Positions 24,504-33,115 are shown, counted from the first letter of the stretch. The stretch: DNA of 64,000 nt from Streptomyces macrolidinus (GCF_023887685.1 NZ_JAMWMR010000015.1:62001-126000), one strand, 5' to 3'. A program made the numbers and translations. Notes: generated by a model from the letters alone, not told the origin.

Positions 24504-25126
24504 TATCCCTCGCCGCCGCGAGTACCACCCTGCCCTTGGAGTCCACCCAGCAGGCGATCGGCTACCCGTCGCTGTTCCTGCTCGTGCTGGTCGGCGCGCT
24601 CGTGCCCGTCGTGCCGACGGGGGCGCTGGTCAGCTCCGCGGCCGTCGTCGCCTTCCACCAGACCGCGCCGTTCGCGCTCGCGCTGGTCTTCGTCGTCGGG
24701 GCGCTCGCGGCGTTCCTCGGGGATGTCGCGCTGTACTGGCTGGGGCGGCGCGGCATGCGGTCGCGGAGCGGCTCCCGGTGGCTCGCGCGGATCCGCGACC
24801 GCGCCCCCGAGGACCGGCTGGCCCAGGCGCAGCAGAAGCTCGACGACCACGGGGTGGCGGTGCTCACCCTCTCCCGGCTGCTCCCGGCGGGCCGTGTACC
24901 GGTGATGCTCGCCTGTCTGATGGCCCGTATGCCCCTACGGGACTTCGCCCGCGGCGACGCCCCGGCCTGCCTCGCCTGGGCCGCGACCTACCAACTGATC
25001 GGCATTCTCGGCGGCTCCCTGTTCCCGAAGCCGTGGGAGGGCGTGGTGGCGGCGGTGGTGCTGACGCTGGCGGTCAGTTCGGTGCCTGGCGTGTGGCGCC
25101 GGATGCGCGGGCCCGCCGCGTCCTGA
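24500..25126 (+). CDS. DedA/VTT-family membrane protein
   Basis: 208 residues, four to five hydrophobic segments and the DedA signature FLGDVALYWLGRR (about 73-85) and LSRLLPAGRVPVMLACL (about 129-145). DedA proteins are membrane lipid scramblases/flippases, some recycling undecaprenyl phosphate or phosphatidylethanolamine. The start GTG at 24500 overlaps the stop of the MBL-fold gene, implying that the hydrolase and flippase act together, for instance on a lipid-linked substrate. Convergent with another MBL-fold gene downstream. Confidence 0.92.
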   Translation: MISLAAASTTLPLESTQQAIGYPSLFLLVLVGALVPVVPTGALVSSAAVVAFHQTAPFALALVFVVGALAAFLGDVALYWLGRRGMRSRSGSRWLARIRDRAPEDRLAQAQQKLDDHGVAVLTLSRLLPAGRVPVMLACLMARMPLRDFARGDAPACLAWAATYQLIGILGGSLFPKPWEGVVAAVVLTLAVSSVPGVWRRMRGPAAS

Positions 25127-25147
25127 GGCCGGAACGCTCGGGCGGGA

Positions 25148-26227
25148 TCATTCCAGTACCCGGGACGCCCCCACCGGCAGGTCCCACAGGTTCTCGCGGG
25201 GCAGGCCCGCTCGCTCCCAGGCCGCCCGTACCCGGGTCAGCGGTTCGAGGACCGGCTCCGTCGACAGGACGAACGTGCCCCAGTGCATGGGGGCCATCCG
25301 CCGTGCGCCGAGGTCCGCGACCGCACGGACCGCCTCCTCCGGGTCGCAGTGGACATCGCTGAGCCACCAACGCGGGTCGTACGCGCCGATCGGCATGAGC
25401 GCCAGATCGATGCCCGGGTAGCGGCGGCCGATCCGCTCGAACCAGTGGCCGTATCCCGTGTCCCCGGCGAAGTACACGCGCTGTCCGTCGGACGCCGTCA
25501 GCACCCAGCCGCCCCACAGCGTCGTACAGGTGTCGGTCAGGGTGCGCTTGGACCAGTGGTGGGCGGGCACGAAGTCGAAGCGGACACCGTCCAGTTCGGC
25601 GCCCTCCCACCAGTCCAGCTCGGTGACACGGGTGAACTTCCGCCGCCGGAACCAGCGGGCGAGGCCCGCCGGGGCGAACACCGGTGTGTCGTACGGGAGT
25701 CGGCGCAGCGTCGGGACGTCGAGATGGTCGTAGTGGTTGTGGCTGATGACGACCGCGTCGATGGGCGGCAGGGCGCTCCAGGCGATGCCGACGGGCGTGA
25801 TCCTGGACGGTGTGCCGAGGATACGGCGGGACCAGACCGGGTCGGTGAGGACGCTCAGCCCGCCGACGCGCACCACCCAACTGGCGTGCCCCGCCCAGGA
25901 GACGGCGATGGAGCGCGCGTCGACCCGCGGCAGCGGGCCCGGCTCGTAGGGCAACAGCGGTACGTCTCTGAGCTGTTCGGGCGCGGGCCGTAGCGCGCCC
26001 TCGCGGGCGAGGCGGGCGAAGGCCTTGAGGCCGGGCAGCGGCGCGGTGAGCCGGTCCATGAACGACCGCGGCCACAGGCGCCGTTCACCGAGCGGACGGG
26101 GTTCGGCGAGCGGCGGGTACGAGGTCGGCGGCGCGGGGTTCCGGGTCAGTACGGACGCGGACGCCGGTTCCGTGGCGGCCGGTTGTACGGAGAGGGTGCT
26201 CGTGGTCGGCTCGGACTGCTGCGTCAT
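25148..26227 (-). CDS. MBL-fold metallohydrolase, NAPE-PLD-like
   Basis: 359 residues. After a Pro/Ala-rich N-terminal region of about 45 residues comes an MBL fold close to N-acyl-phosphatidylethanolamine phospholipase D: SWAGHASWVVR, TDPVWSRR, the zinc motif SHNHYDHLD, VPAHHWSKR and YFAGDTGYG, then MHWGTF. Such enzymes cleave lipid or phosphodiester substrates. The ATG at 26227 overlaps the TGA of the upstream aminotransferase-like gene (ATGA), which shows translational coupling; an upstream ATG (26242) has no ribosome site. Confidence 0.9.
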   Translation of the reverse strand: MTQQSEPTTSTLSVQPAATEPASASVLTRNPAPPTSYPPLAEPRPLGERRLWPRSFMDRLTAPLPGLKAFARLAREGALRPAPEQLRDVPLLPYEPGPLPRVDARSIAVSWAGHASWVVRVGGLSVLTDPVWSRRILGTPSRITPVGIAWSALPPIDAVVISHNHYDHLDVPTLRRLPYDTPVFAPAGLARWFRRRKFTRVTELDWWEGAELDGVRFDFVPAHHWSKRTLTDTCTTLWGGWVLTASDGQRVYFAGDTGYGHWFERIGRRYPGIDLALMPIGAYDPRWWLSDVHCDPEEAVRAVADLGARRMAPMHWGTFVLSTEPVLEPLTRVRAAWERAGLPRENLWDLPVGASRVLE

Positions 26228-27468
26228 CGGGGAGACTCCCATCGCTGAGCGTCGTCGCGTAGATCGTCGAAGACCGATTCCAGACGGGTCAACGCGCTGT
26301 GCACGTGCGGCAGTTCCAAGGGCGCGGGCGAGGCGAGGCACCGGGCTCGTTCCTCGGGGGTCGCGCCGAGAAGGGGTGCGGTGGTCAGGCGGACGCGGAG
26401 CGCCCCGAGGTCGTCGCCGAAGCGGTGGCCGCCGGGCGCGGGCATGGCGAGCCGGGCGGAGAGGAAGTCCTCCAGTTCCTGTGCGTCGCCGACGCCCTGC
26501 CGGTCGAGCGCGGTGCGCAGCGGCGCGAGGTCGGCGTAGAGGTGACGCCCCGCCTGCGGGGGCCGGGCGAGGGCGCCCGCGGCGACGACGACGCGGTGCA
26601 GGGCGGCGGCCACGCGCGCGTGCAGCGCGGTGCCGGCGGCCAGGCGCCGGGTGATGTCGTCGGGCTCGGCGAGGGCATAGGCCGCGGCGGCGGCGACCGG
26701 GGCGGCGATACGGGCACCGAGCGCGGTCAGTACGTCGAGGGCACGGGCACGCAGCCGGGCGCCGTCGGCGGTGGCCGGGAAGCGGGCGACGGCCGCGGGC
26801 CAGCCCGACGGAAGGAAGGGACCGGCCAGGTCGGTGACGACGGTGACCCGGTCCGGGAGCATCTCGGCGGGGCTGAGCAGCACGGTGTCGCGCGGCCGGT
26901 GCACGGTGTCGCGCCAGGTCTCGTCGCTGACGAGGTGGAGGCCCTCGGCGGCGGCGGCCTCCACGGTCTGGTGCACCACCTCGGGCGGCGCCACGGTGGC
27001 GGTGGGGTCGTCGGCGACCGACAGCACGAGCAGACGCGGATCGCCGCCTTCCGCGCGGACCCGGCGGACGGTCTCCAGCAGGGCACAGGGATCCGGGACG
27101 CCGCCGCACTCGGCGGGCGTGGCCACGGGGAACACGGCTCTGCCGAGCGCCCGGACCTGGGGTGCCCACCAGGCGGCGCACGGCCGGGGCACGAGTACGT
27201 CGCCGCCGAGCGCGGCGGTGACCGCGGCCAGCAGGGCGGGGGCACCGGGGGCTGCGGTCGCCCGGTCGCGCTCGGTGGGCAGTCCGCGTCTGCCGAAGTA
27301 GCCGCAGGCGGCGTCGAGGAGGGCCGGTACGCCGCCGGGCTCGGCACCGTCGTACTCCGCGGCGGCGGTGAGCACGGCGACGAGGCCCGGGAGGACCGGC
27401 AGTCCGTGGTCGGGCAGGGGCGGGCCGTAGCGGACGGGGCCGTGCCCTTCCGGATCCGTCCGCCGCAT
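26224..27468 (-). CDS. aminotransferase class I/II-like protein without any lysine (likely inactive PLP fold)
   Basis: 414 residues with the outline of fold-type I aminotransferases: DDPTATVAPPEVV in place of the NPTG segment, SDETWRDTVH in place of the SDEiY segment, and a C-terminal small domain. The expected Schiff-base lysine region reads TDLAGPFLPSGWPAAV and has no Lys; in fact the whole translated protein contains no lysine at all, so it cannot hold PLP as an internal aldimine. The ATG at 27468 follows GGAGG; a GTG at 27492 is an alternative. Its stop overlaps the start of the NAPE-PLD-like gene, so the two products are made together. A ligand-binding, structural or regulatory role is inferred. 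Confidence 0.8.
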   Translation of the reverse strand: MRRTDPEGHGPVRYGPPLPDHGLPVLPGLVAVLTAAAEYDGAEPGGVPALLDAACGYFGRRGLPTERDRATAAPGAPALLAAVTAALGGDVLVPRPCAAWWAPQVRALGRAVFPVATPAECGGVPDPCALLETVRRVRAEGGDPRLLVLSVADDPTATVAPPEVVHQTVEAAAAEGLHLVSDETWRDTVHRPRDTVLLSPAEMLPDRVTVVTDLAGPFLPSGWPAAVARFPATADGARLRARALDVLTALGARIAAPVAAAAAYALAEPDDITRRLAAGTALHARVAAALHRVVVAAGALARPPQAGRHLYADLAPLRTALDRQGVGDAQELEDFLSARLAMPAPGGHRFGDDLGALRVRLTTAPLLGATPEERARCLASPAPLELPHVHSALTRLESVFDDLRDDAQRWESPR

Positions 27469-27510
27469 GCCTGCCTCCACGCTGTCCGTCACCGCTGTCG
27501 GGTCACGGGA

Positions 27511-28947
27511 TCAGCAGGCGCGGGACGGTCCGCGCCGCCACACCCGGTGCACCGCGCCGCCGAGCGCGCCCGCGATCAGCAGACCGCCGAGGGCGAGCAG
27601 GGGCAGGGACTCGTGGAAGGCGCCGCCCGCTCCCGCGTTCACTCCGTGCCGCGCGGGTGACCGCCCGTTCTCGTGCTCCCCCCGGCCCTCGTCCCGGCCG
27701 CCGCCTTGCTTCCCGTGCTCCTTGCCCGAGCCCTCGCCGTGCTGCCGCCCCTGCTCTCCGCCTTGGGCCGCGCCATGCCGACCTTCCTGACCCCAGCCCT
27801 GACTCCCACCGCCGTGCTCCTTGCCCTGGCCCCAACTCTGGTTCCCGCCCTGCTCGCTGCCCTGCCCCCACCCTTGGCCCCCGCCCTGGTCCTTCCCTTG
27901 ACCCCAGCCCTGGCTTCCGCCCTGCCCCCAGCCCTGCCCCCAGCCCTGGCTTCCGCCCTGTTCCTTCCCCTGCTGCCACTCCTGGCTGTCGCCCTGGGAC
28001 CTCCCCTGGGCTCCTTCGGCCTGCTGCCAGCCCCGGCCCTGGCCCTCGTCCTGCTGCCAGCCCTGACCATCGCCCTGCGGGCCACCTTGCCCCTGCTCGG
28101 ACGCCTGGCCCGGACTGCCTCCCAAGCCCTGCCCTGGCTGCCACCCCTGGCCCGCGCCCTGCGGCTTGACCTGCCCCCAGCCCTGACGGCCCTGACGCTG
28201 CTGCCCTTGCCCTTCACCCTGCGGCCATGCCTGGCCATCGCCTTGGTTCTGACCTTCGCCCTGGGCCTGGCCCTCGCCTCGCACGCCCTGCCCCGGCTGT
28301 ACCGACTCCTGCCCCTCCTGCTGCCCCTGCTGCCCCTGCCCTTGCTGACCGTCCTCCGACGGCCCCGCCGGGCTCGCCCCTTGCCGATTCGCCGGGCCGC
28401 CCCCGCGCTGCATCCCCGGCTGCCCTGTCTGCCCCGGCTGACCCGCCTGCCCCTGCACCCCCGTCTGTCCCTGTCCCTGTCCCTGGCCCTGTCCTTGCGT
28501 CGCCGCCCGTCCCTCCCCGCTCACGTCCAGCGACTCGGACCACCGGCTCTCCGGCTCCCCCGGCTCGTTCGGGCACCGGCCCTCGATGCCCAGCTCCGTG
28601 TACCGGTGGGCCAGGCTCACTCCGAGGCCCTGCACGGAGGGCGGGATACGGGCCGTACCGCTGTACACCACGCGGGTCGTGCCCTGGCTGCCGACCGGCA
28701 CGGGCACGCCCTCGACCCGCTTCAACCGCACCGTGCCTCCCTCGAAGCCCTCGGAGGTGGCCTCGACGGAGTCGGGTTCGTTGCCACTGATCGCGTCGCA
28801 GGACACCGAGACGGTGACCGTGCCGCCGGGTGCCACCGCGCGCGGGGTGATGTCGGCGGCGGGTTCCGCGAAGGCCGGCGATGCGACGGCGCTCAGTGCG
28901 GCACCGGCCACGGTGGCGGCGGACAGGACGCGGGCACTGCGGTGCAT
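27511..28947 (-). CDS. secreted, membrane-anchored Gln/Gly-rich repeat protein
   Basis: 478 residues, unknown function. Residues 1-27 are a signal peptide (cleavage after AFA), 30-145 form a small probably beta-sandwich domain with two cysteines, then about 280 residues of Gln/Gly/Trp/Ser-rich low-complexity repeats (QGWGQG, QGGSQGWGQ and variants), and a C-terminal hydrophobic helix followed by RRGPSRAC. The arrangement signal-domain-flexible stalk-membrane anchor is that of a cell-wall spanning surface protein; a sortase LAXTG motif was not seen. Start ATG at 28947 has GAAGGAG. The repeats resemble prion-like or adhesive sequences. Divergent from the DUF2795 gene. Confidence 0.85.
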   Translation of the reverse strand: MHRSARVLSAATVAGAALSAVASPAFAEPAADITPRAVAPGGTVTVSVSCDAISGNEPDSVEATSEGFEGGTVRLKRVEGVPVPVGSQGTTRVVYSGTARIPPSVQGLGVSLAHRYTELGIEGRCPNEPGEPESRWSESLDVSGEGRAATQGQGQGQGQGQTGVQGQAGQPGQTGQPGMQRGGGPANRQGASPAGPSEDGQQGQGQQGQQEGQESVQPGQGVRGEGQAQGEGQNQGDGQAWPQGEGQGQQRQGRQGWGQVKPQGAGQGWQPGQGLGGSPGQASEQGQGGPQGDGQGWQQDEGQGRGWQQAEGAQGRSQGDSQEWQQGKEQGGSQGWGQGWGQGGSQGWGQGKDQGGGQGWGQGSEQGGNQSWGQGKEHGGGSQGWGQEGRHGAAQGGEQGRQHGEGSGKEHGKQGGGRDEGRGEHENGRSPARHGVNAGAGGAFHESLPLLALGGLLIAGALGGAVHRVWRRGPSRAC

Positions 28948-29148
28948 GAAGGGGCTCCTTCGGCCGGTTCCTCCGGGGCACGGACGTCGTGCCCTCGAAA
29001 GCCCATGACAGCCCGCCCGGCCACGGCCCGCGCGCGGCCGGGCACCATTCGCGGTAACCGCACCCCCGGGCGGGTGACGACGGCGCGCACCGATTCGAAC
29101 GGCGCGCACCGGGTACCTGGGGACCACCCCGATGTTCTGGAGAGAGTC

Positions 29149-29541
29149 ATGCAGCGAGGCAGTGACCGGCTGAGTGTCCACCGCGACGACGAGATGAAGC
29201 ACGAGCTACAGGAGCTGCTGCGGTCCGGCCACCCGACGCGGACCGAGGAGTGGCACGACCCCGAGCCGACCGCCGACGACGACCCCGCGGCCTGGGCCGG
29301 ACCCATGGCCCCGGACAGCGCGCACTCCGTGGCCGACATGCGCTACGAGATGGCGCGGATCCTCGGGCGTACGGCGTTCCCGGCGCGCAGGGACGACCTG
29401 ATCGGCACGCTGCGCGCCAGGAACGCACCGGACGCCCTCGTCGAACCGCTGAAGCGACTGCCGCGCTCGACGCGCTACGCGAGCGCCCGTGAACTCGCCG
29501 AGGCGGTCGTGCAGGCGGAAGGCGTCGCACGCCACGCCTAG
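29149..29541 (+). CDS. DUF2795 family protein
   Basis: 130 residues, soluble, acidic. The last half contains the small DUF2795 helical domain (DLIGTLRARNAPDALVEPLKRLP then STRYASARELAEAV). Many actinobacteria have several such proteins; function is unknown, though some are linked to stress and DNA- or RNA-related roles. Start ATG at 29149. It lies between a surface-protein gene (divergent) and a PfpI-like gene 63 bp downstream on the same strand, the latter probably in the same stress-type cluster. Confidence 0.8.
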   Translation: MQRGSDRLSVHRDDEMKHELQELLRSGHPTRTEEWHDPEPTADDDPAAWAGPMAPDSAHSVADMRYEMARILGRTAFPARRDDLIGTLRARNAPDALVEPLKRLPRSTRYASARELAEAVVQAEGVARHA

Positions 29542-29604
29542 GACCACCCACACCACCAAGCCCCACCGAACCACCGGACGACCCGGAGAGGACAGTGAGC
29601 AGAC

Positions 29605-30144
29605 ATGCGTATCGCGTTCCTGATGGCGCCCGAGGGCGTCGAGCAGGTCGAACTCACCGACCCCTGGAGCGCGCTGGCCGACGCCGGCCACGAACCGGTC
29701 CTGGTGTCGACGAAGCCAGGGCATGTGCAGGCGTTCCATCACCTCGACAAGGCGGACACCTTCCCGGTGGACGCGGTCGTCGGGCAGGCGGAGGCGGAGT
29801 CCTTCGACGGGCTCGTCCTGCCGGGCGGCGTGGCCAACCCTGACTTCCTGCGCATGGACGAGAAGGCCGTCTCGTTCATTCACGCCTTCTTCCGGCAGGG
29901 CCGTCCGGTCGCCGCGATCTGCCATGCGCCGTGGACCCTGGTCGAGGCGGACGTGGTACGGGGCCGGGTCCTGACGTCATGGCCGAGTCTGCGTACGGAC
30001 ATCACCAACGCGGGCGGTACCTGGGTGGACGAGCAGGTGCGGCTCGACCAAGGTCCCAACAAGCTGATCACCAGCCGCAAGCCGGACGATCTGAAGGCGT
30101 TCGACGAGGCGATCCTGGCGGAGTTCCCCGGCCCGGACAGCTAG
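29605..30144 (+). CDS. DJ-1/PfpI-family type 1 glutamine-amidotransferase-like protein
   Basis: 179 residues, class I amidotransferase-like fold. The nucleophile elbow AAICHAPW carries the Cys and the next His; the preceding LPGGVANPDFLR supplies the conserved glycine loop, and the N-terminal MRIAFLMAPEGVEQVEL carries the Glu partner. Members act as deglycases, chaperones or proteases under stress. Start ATG at 29605. Single gene next to the DUF2795 gene; convergent with the DUF6158 gene, 19 bp apart. Confidence 0.92.
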   Translation: MRIAFLMAPEGVEQVELTDPWSALADAGHEPVLVSTKPGHVQAFHHLDKADTFPVDAVVGQAEAESFDGLVLPGGVANPDFLRMDEKAVSFIHAFFRQGRPVAAICHAPWTLVEADVVRGRVLTSWPSLRTDITNAGGTWVDEQVRLDQGPNKLITSRKPDDLKAFDEAILAEFPGPDS

Positions 30145-30163
30145 GGCCTCACGTACCAAGCGG

Positions 30164-30406
30164 TCACGTACCAGGCGCCTCGGCCGCCCCCCGCTCCCGC
30201 GCCCCGTCGCGCGTCCGGCTCGCGACGATCAGGCGGCGCGGGTGGCGGCGCAGATACTCGCCCTCCAGCTGCGCCATACGGTCGTTGTGGGCGCGCAGCG
30301 CGTCGTTGGAACCGTGGAGCAGGGTGTCGTGACGCGTGCGGTGGATCGTCTCCAGCTCCTTCATGAGTTGCTGGTCGGTGAGGTGCCCCGGGTCGACTCC
30401 GCTCAT
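30164..30406 (-). CDS. small DUF6158-like protein
   Basis: 80 residues, basic and hydrophilic: MSGVDPGHLTDQQLMKELE... then TRHDTLLHGSNDALRAHNDRM and LEGEYLRRHP. This pattern matches a small Streptomyces family of unknown function (DUF6158). The ATG at 30406 was preferred to one at 30469, since the extra residues are not typical. Follows the ABC-F gene on the same strand after a hairpin. Confidence 0.75.
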   Translation of the reverse strand: MSGVDPGHLTDQQLMKELETIHRTRHDTLLHGSNDALRAHNDRMAQLEGEYLRRHPRRLIVASRTRDGARERGAAEAPGT

Positions 30407-30472
30407 GGTGTACCCCGCTCGTCGCTCGACGGTGCTCACTCCACTGTACGAACATCCTGGACGGCCCACGAG

Positions 30473-30493
30473 CGCTAGGGCCTGGCCCTAGCG
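30473..30493. terminator. hairpin at the 3' end of the ABC-F gene
   Basis: CGCTAGGGC and GCCCTAGCG pair perfectly around CTG, the right arm lying within the last codons and stop of the leftward ABC-F gene. Acts as terminator in either direction. Confidence 0.65.
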
Positions 30494-32107
30494 GGCGCGC
30501 TCCACCCTCCGCTCGTCCCACACCGGCTCCGTCGACTCCCGGACCCGGCCGTCGGAGCCGAAGACGAGGTAGCGGTCGAAGGAGCGGGCGAACCAACGGT
30601 CGTGCGTGACGGCGAGGACCGTACCGGCGAAGGCTTCCAGGCCCTCCTGGAGCGCCTCGGCGGACTCCAGGTCGAGGTTGTCGGTCGGCTCGTCGAGCAG
30701 CAGCGCGGTCACGCCCTCCAGCTCCAGGAGCAGGATCTGGAAGCGGGCCTGCTGGCCGCCCGAGAGCCGCTCGAAGGTCTGCTCGGCCTGGCCGGTCAGC
30801 TCGTAGCGCCGCAGCCGGGACATGGCGGCGCCGCGGTCCTGCGCGTGCTCCTTCCACAGGATGTCCAGGAGCGTACGGCCCTCCAGTTCGGGGTGGGCAT
30901 GGGTCTGGGCGAAGTGGCCGGGCACGACGCGCGCGCCGAGCTTCCACCGCCCGGTGTGGGCGACGTCGTCACCGGCCAGGAGGCGCAGGAAGTGCGACTT
31001 GCCCGAGCCGTTGGAGCCGAGGACGGCGACGCGTTCGCCGTAGAACACCTCCAGGTCGAACGGGCGCATCAGGCCGGTGAGTTCGAGCCCTTCGCAGGTG
31101 ACCGCCCGGACTCCCGTACGTCCCCCCTGGAGCCGCATGGTGATGTCCTGCTCGCGCGGCGGCTCGGGCGGCGGGCCCGCCTCCTCGAACTTCCGCAGCC
31201 GGGTCTGCGCGGCGCGGTAGCGCGAGGCCATGTCGGCGCTGTTCTCGGCTGCTTGACGGAGCGTCAGGACAAGCTTCTTCAACTGGGCGTGCTTCTCGTC
31301 CCAGCGGCGGCGCAGCTCCTCGAACCGCGCGAACCGTTCGCGGCGGGCCTCGTGGTACGTGGCGAAACTCCCGCCGTGCACCCAGGCGTCGGCACCGGCC
31401 GGTCCCGGCTCGACGCTGACGATCCGCTCGGCGGAGCGGGCGAGCAACTCCCGATCGTGGGAGACGAACAGCACGGTCTTACGGGTCTCCGCGAGCCGCT
31501 CCTCCAGCCATCGTTTCCCTGGTACGTCAAGGTAGTTGTCGGGCTCGTCGAGGAGGAGGACCTCGTCGGGGCCGCGCAGCAGCGCTTCGAGGACCAGCCG
31601 CTTCTGCTCACCACCGGAGAGGGTGCGCACCTGGCGCCATTGGGCCCGCTCGTAGGGGACGCCGAACGCGGCCGTGGTGCAGATGTCCCACAGGGTCTCG
31701 GCCTCGTAGCCGCGGGCCTCGGCCCAGTCGGCGAGGGCCTGCGCGTACCGCAGTTGGGCGGCCTCGTCGTCGACGGTCATGACGGCGTGCTCGGCGGCGT
31801 CGACGGCGCGGGCGGCCTCGCGGATGCGCGGTGGGGCGACGGAGACGAGGAGGTCGCGTACGGTCGTCTCGTCCCGCACCGATCCCACGAACTGCCGCAT
31901 GACACCGAGCCCGCCGCTGGTGGTGACCGTCCCGCCGTGCGGCTTCAGTTCACCCGAGATGATGCGCAACAGGGTTGTCTTGCCGGCCCCGTTGGGTCCG
32001 ACGAGCGCGACGACGGCGCCCTCCCCGACCCGGAAGGACACGTCGCCGAGCAACGCCCTGCCGTCCGGGAGGTAGTACTCGAGGTGCGCGGCTTCGAGGT
32101 GTCCCAT
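30488..32107 (-). CDS. ABC-F family ATP-binding protein
   Basis: 539 residues, two ABC ATPase domains and no membrane segment, the ABC-F layout. Domain 1: Walker A GPNGAGKTT, signature LSGGEQKR, Walker B LLLDEPDNYLD. Domain 2: GSNGSGKS, LSGGQQAR, LLLDEPTDNLD. Between them is an arginine- and lysine-rich linker (about residues 245-330) that contacts the ribosome. ABC-F proteins either protect ribosomes from antibiotics or tune translation (EttA/Uup). Which applies here cannot be told. The ATG at 32107 begins MGHLEAAHLEY, the family-like start. The 192-bp divergent spacer contains an inverted repeat (32199-32222). Confidence 0.93.
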   Translation of the reverse strand: MGHLEAAHLEYYLPDGRALLGDVSFRVGEGAVVALVGPNGAGKTTLLRIISGELKPHGGTVTTSGGLGVMRQFVGSVRDETTVRDLLVSVAPPRIREAARAVDAAEHAVMTVDDEAAQLRYAQALADWAEARGYEAETLWDICTTAAFGVPYERAQWRQVRTLSGGEQKRLVLEALLRGPDEVLLLDEPDNYLDVPGKRWLEERLAETRKTVLFVSHDRELLARSAERIVSVEPGPAGADAWVHGGSFATYHEARRERFARFEELRRRWDEKHAQLKKLVLTLRQAAENSADMASRYRAAQTRLRKFEEAGPPPEPPREQDITMRLQGGRTGVRAVTCEGLELTGLMRPFDLEVFYGERVAVLGSNGSGKSHFLRLLAGDDVAHTGRWKLGARVVPGHFAQTHAHPELEGRTLLDILWKEHAQDRGAAMSRLRRYELTGQAEQTFERLSGGQQARFQILLLELEGVTALLLDEPTDNLDLESAEALQEGLEAFAGTVLAVTHDRWFARSFDRYLVFGSDGRVRESTEPVWDERRVERAR

Positions 32108-32198
32108 GAGGCGCATTCTGGACGGCGCCGCCAAGCCCCGGCAAACGATTATCGATCCCGCCGCACGACCGGAGCGGGCCGTACGCAGGCAAGTCCAC

Positions 32199-32222
32199 AT
32201 GGTGATACGTGGGTCTCACCAT
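32199..32222. promoter_or_regulatory. inverted repeat between ABC-F and methyltransferase genes
   Basis: ATGGTGA (32199-32205) and TCACCAT (32216-32222) with a ten-base spacer, about 92 bp upstream of the ABC-F start and 78 bp upstream of the divergent methyltransferase start. Possible operator, or a leader hairpin of a ribosome-attenuation system as known for some resistance ABC-F genes. Confidence 0.35.
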
Positions 32223-32299
32223 CCGACATGGCCGCGTACGGTGAGGCGTACGGCCCGGCGGTCATGACGCGGGGGTTCGTACGACGGGAAGGGGCAGGT

Positions 32300-33115
32300 A
32301 TGCCGGAGGAGACGGCCGTCTACACGCACGGCCACCACGAGTCCGTACTGCGCTCGCACACGTGGCGGACGGCCGCCAACTCGGCGGCGTATCTGCTCGG
32401 CTCGCTGAAGCCGCACATGAGGATCCTGGACATCGGCTGCGGTCCGGGCACCATCACCGCGGATCTCGCTGCCCTGGTCCCGGACGGTCACGTCACCGGT
32501 GTCGACCGGGCGGCGTCGATCCTGGACCAGGCCCGCGCCACGGCCGCCGCGCGCGGCGCCACGAACGTGGACTTCGCGGTAGCCGACGTGCACGCGCTTC
32601 CGTACCCGGACGACTCGTTCTGTGTGGTCCACGCCCACCAGGTGCTCCAGCACGTGGGCGACCCGGTGCGGGCGCTGCGCGAGATGGACCGGGTCACCAG
32701 GCCGGGCGGTCTCGTCGCCGTGCGCGACGCGGACTACGCGGCGATGGCCTGGTACCCGTCGTCCGCGGGCATGGACGACTGGCTGGACCTGTACGAGCGG
32801 GTCGCCCGTGCCAACGGCGGTGAGCCGGACGCCGGTCGGCGCCTCAGGTCCTGGGCGCTGCGGGCCGGTATCCGTGACATCACGGCCACCACCGGCACCT
32901 GGACCTTCGCCACCGCCGAGGAGCGGGACTGGTGGAGCGGGCTGTGGGCGGACCGTACGCTCGCCTCCACGTACGCGGACCGGGCCACCGAGGGCGGTCA
33001 CGCGAGCGTCGCGCGGTTGCGGGCCGTGGCGGAGGCCTGGCGGGAATGGGGACGGCAGGAGGACGGCTGGTTCTCCGTCCTGCACGGAGAGATCCTTTGC
33101 CGGAAGGACGTCTGA
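32300..33115 (+). CDS. class I SAM-dependent methyltransferase (UbiE/COQ5-like)
   Basis: 271 residues. Motif I is LDIGCGPGTITADLA, followed by VTGVDRAASIL and the VHAHQVLQHVGDPVRALREM / RVTRPGGLVAVRDADY block of the Methyltransf_11 family. Start ATG at 32300 after GGGAAGGGG. Substrate unknown. Divergent from the ABC-F gene; a methyltransferase beside an ABC-F gene can form a resistance pair, but no rRNA-methylase motif is seen here. Confidence 0.9.
   Translation: MPEETAVYTHGHHESVLRSHTWRTAANSAAYLLGSLKPHMRILDIGCGPGTITADLAALVPDGHVTGVDRAASILDQARATAAARGATNVDFAVADVHALPYPDDSFCVVHAHQVLQHVGDPVRALREMDRVTRPGGLVAVRDADYAAMAWYPSSAGMDDWLDLYERVARANGGEPDAGRRLRSWALRAGIRDITATTGTWTFATAEERDWWSGLWADRTLASTYADRATEGGHASVARLRAVAEAWREWGRQEDGWFSVLHGEILCRKDV

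Noticed and set aside
27673..29148. Rightward Leu/Pro-rich open frame through the repeat protein gene
   Set aside because: Antisense to the secreted Gln/Gly-rich protein; its low complexity simply mirrors the repeats. The genuine gene in the same frame starts at 29149.
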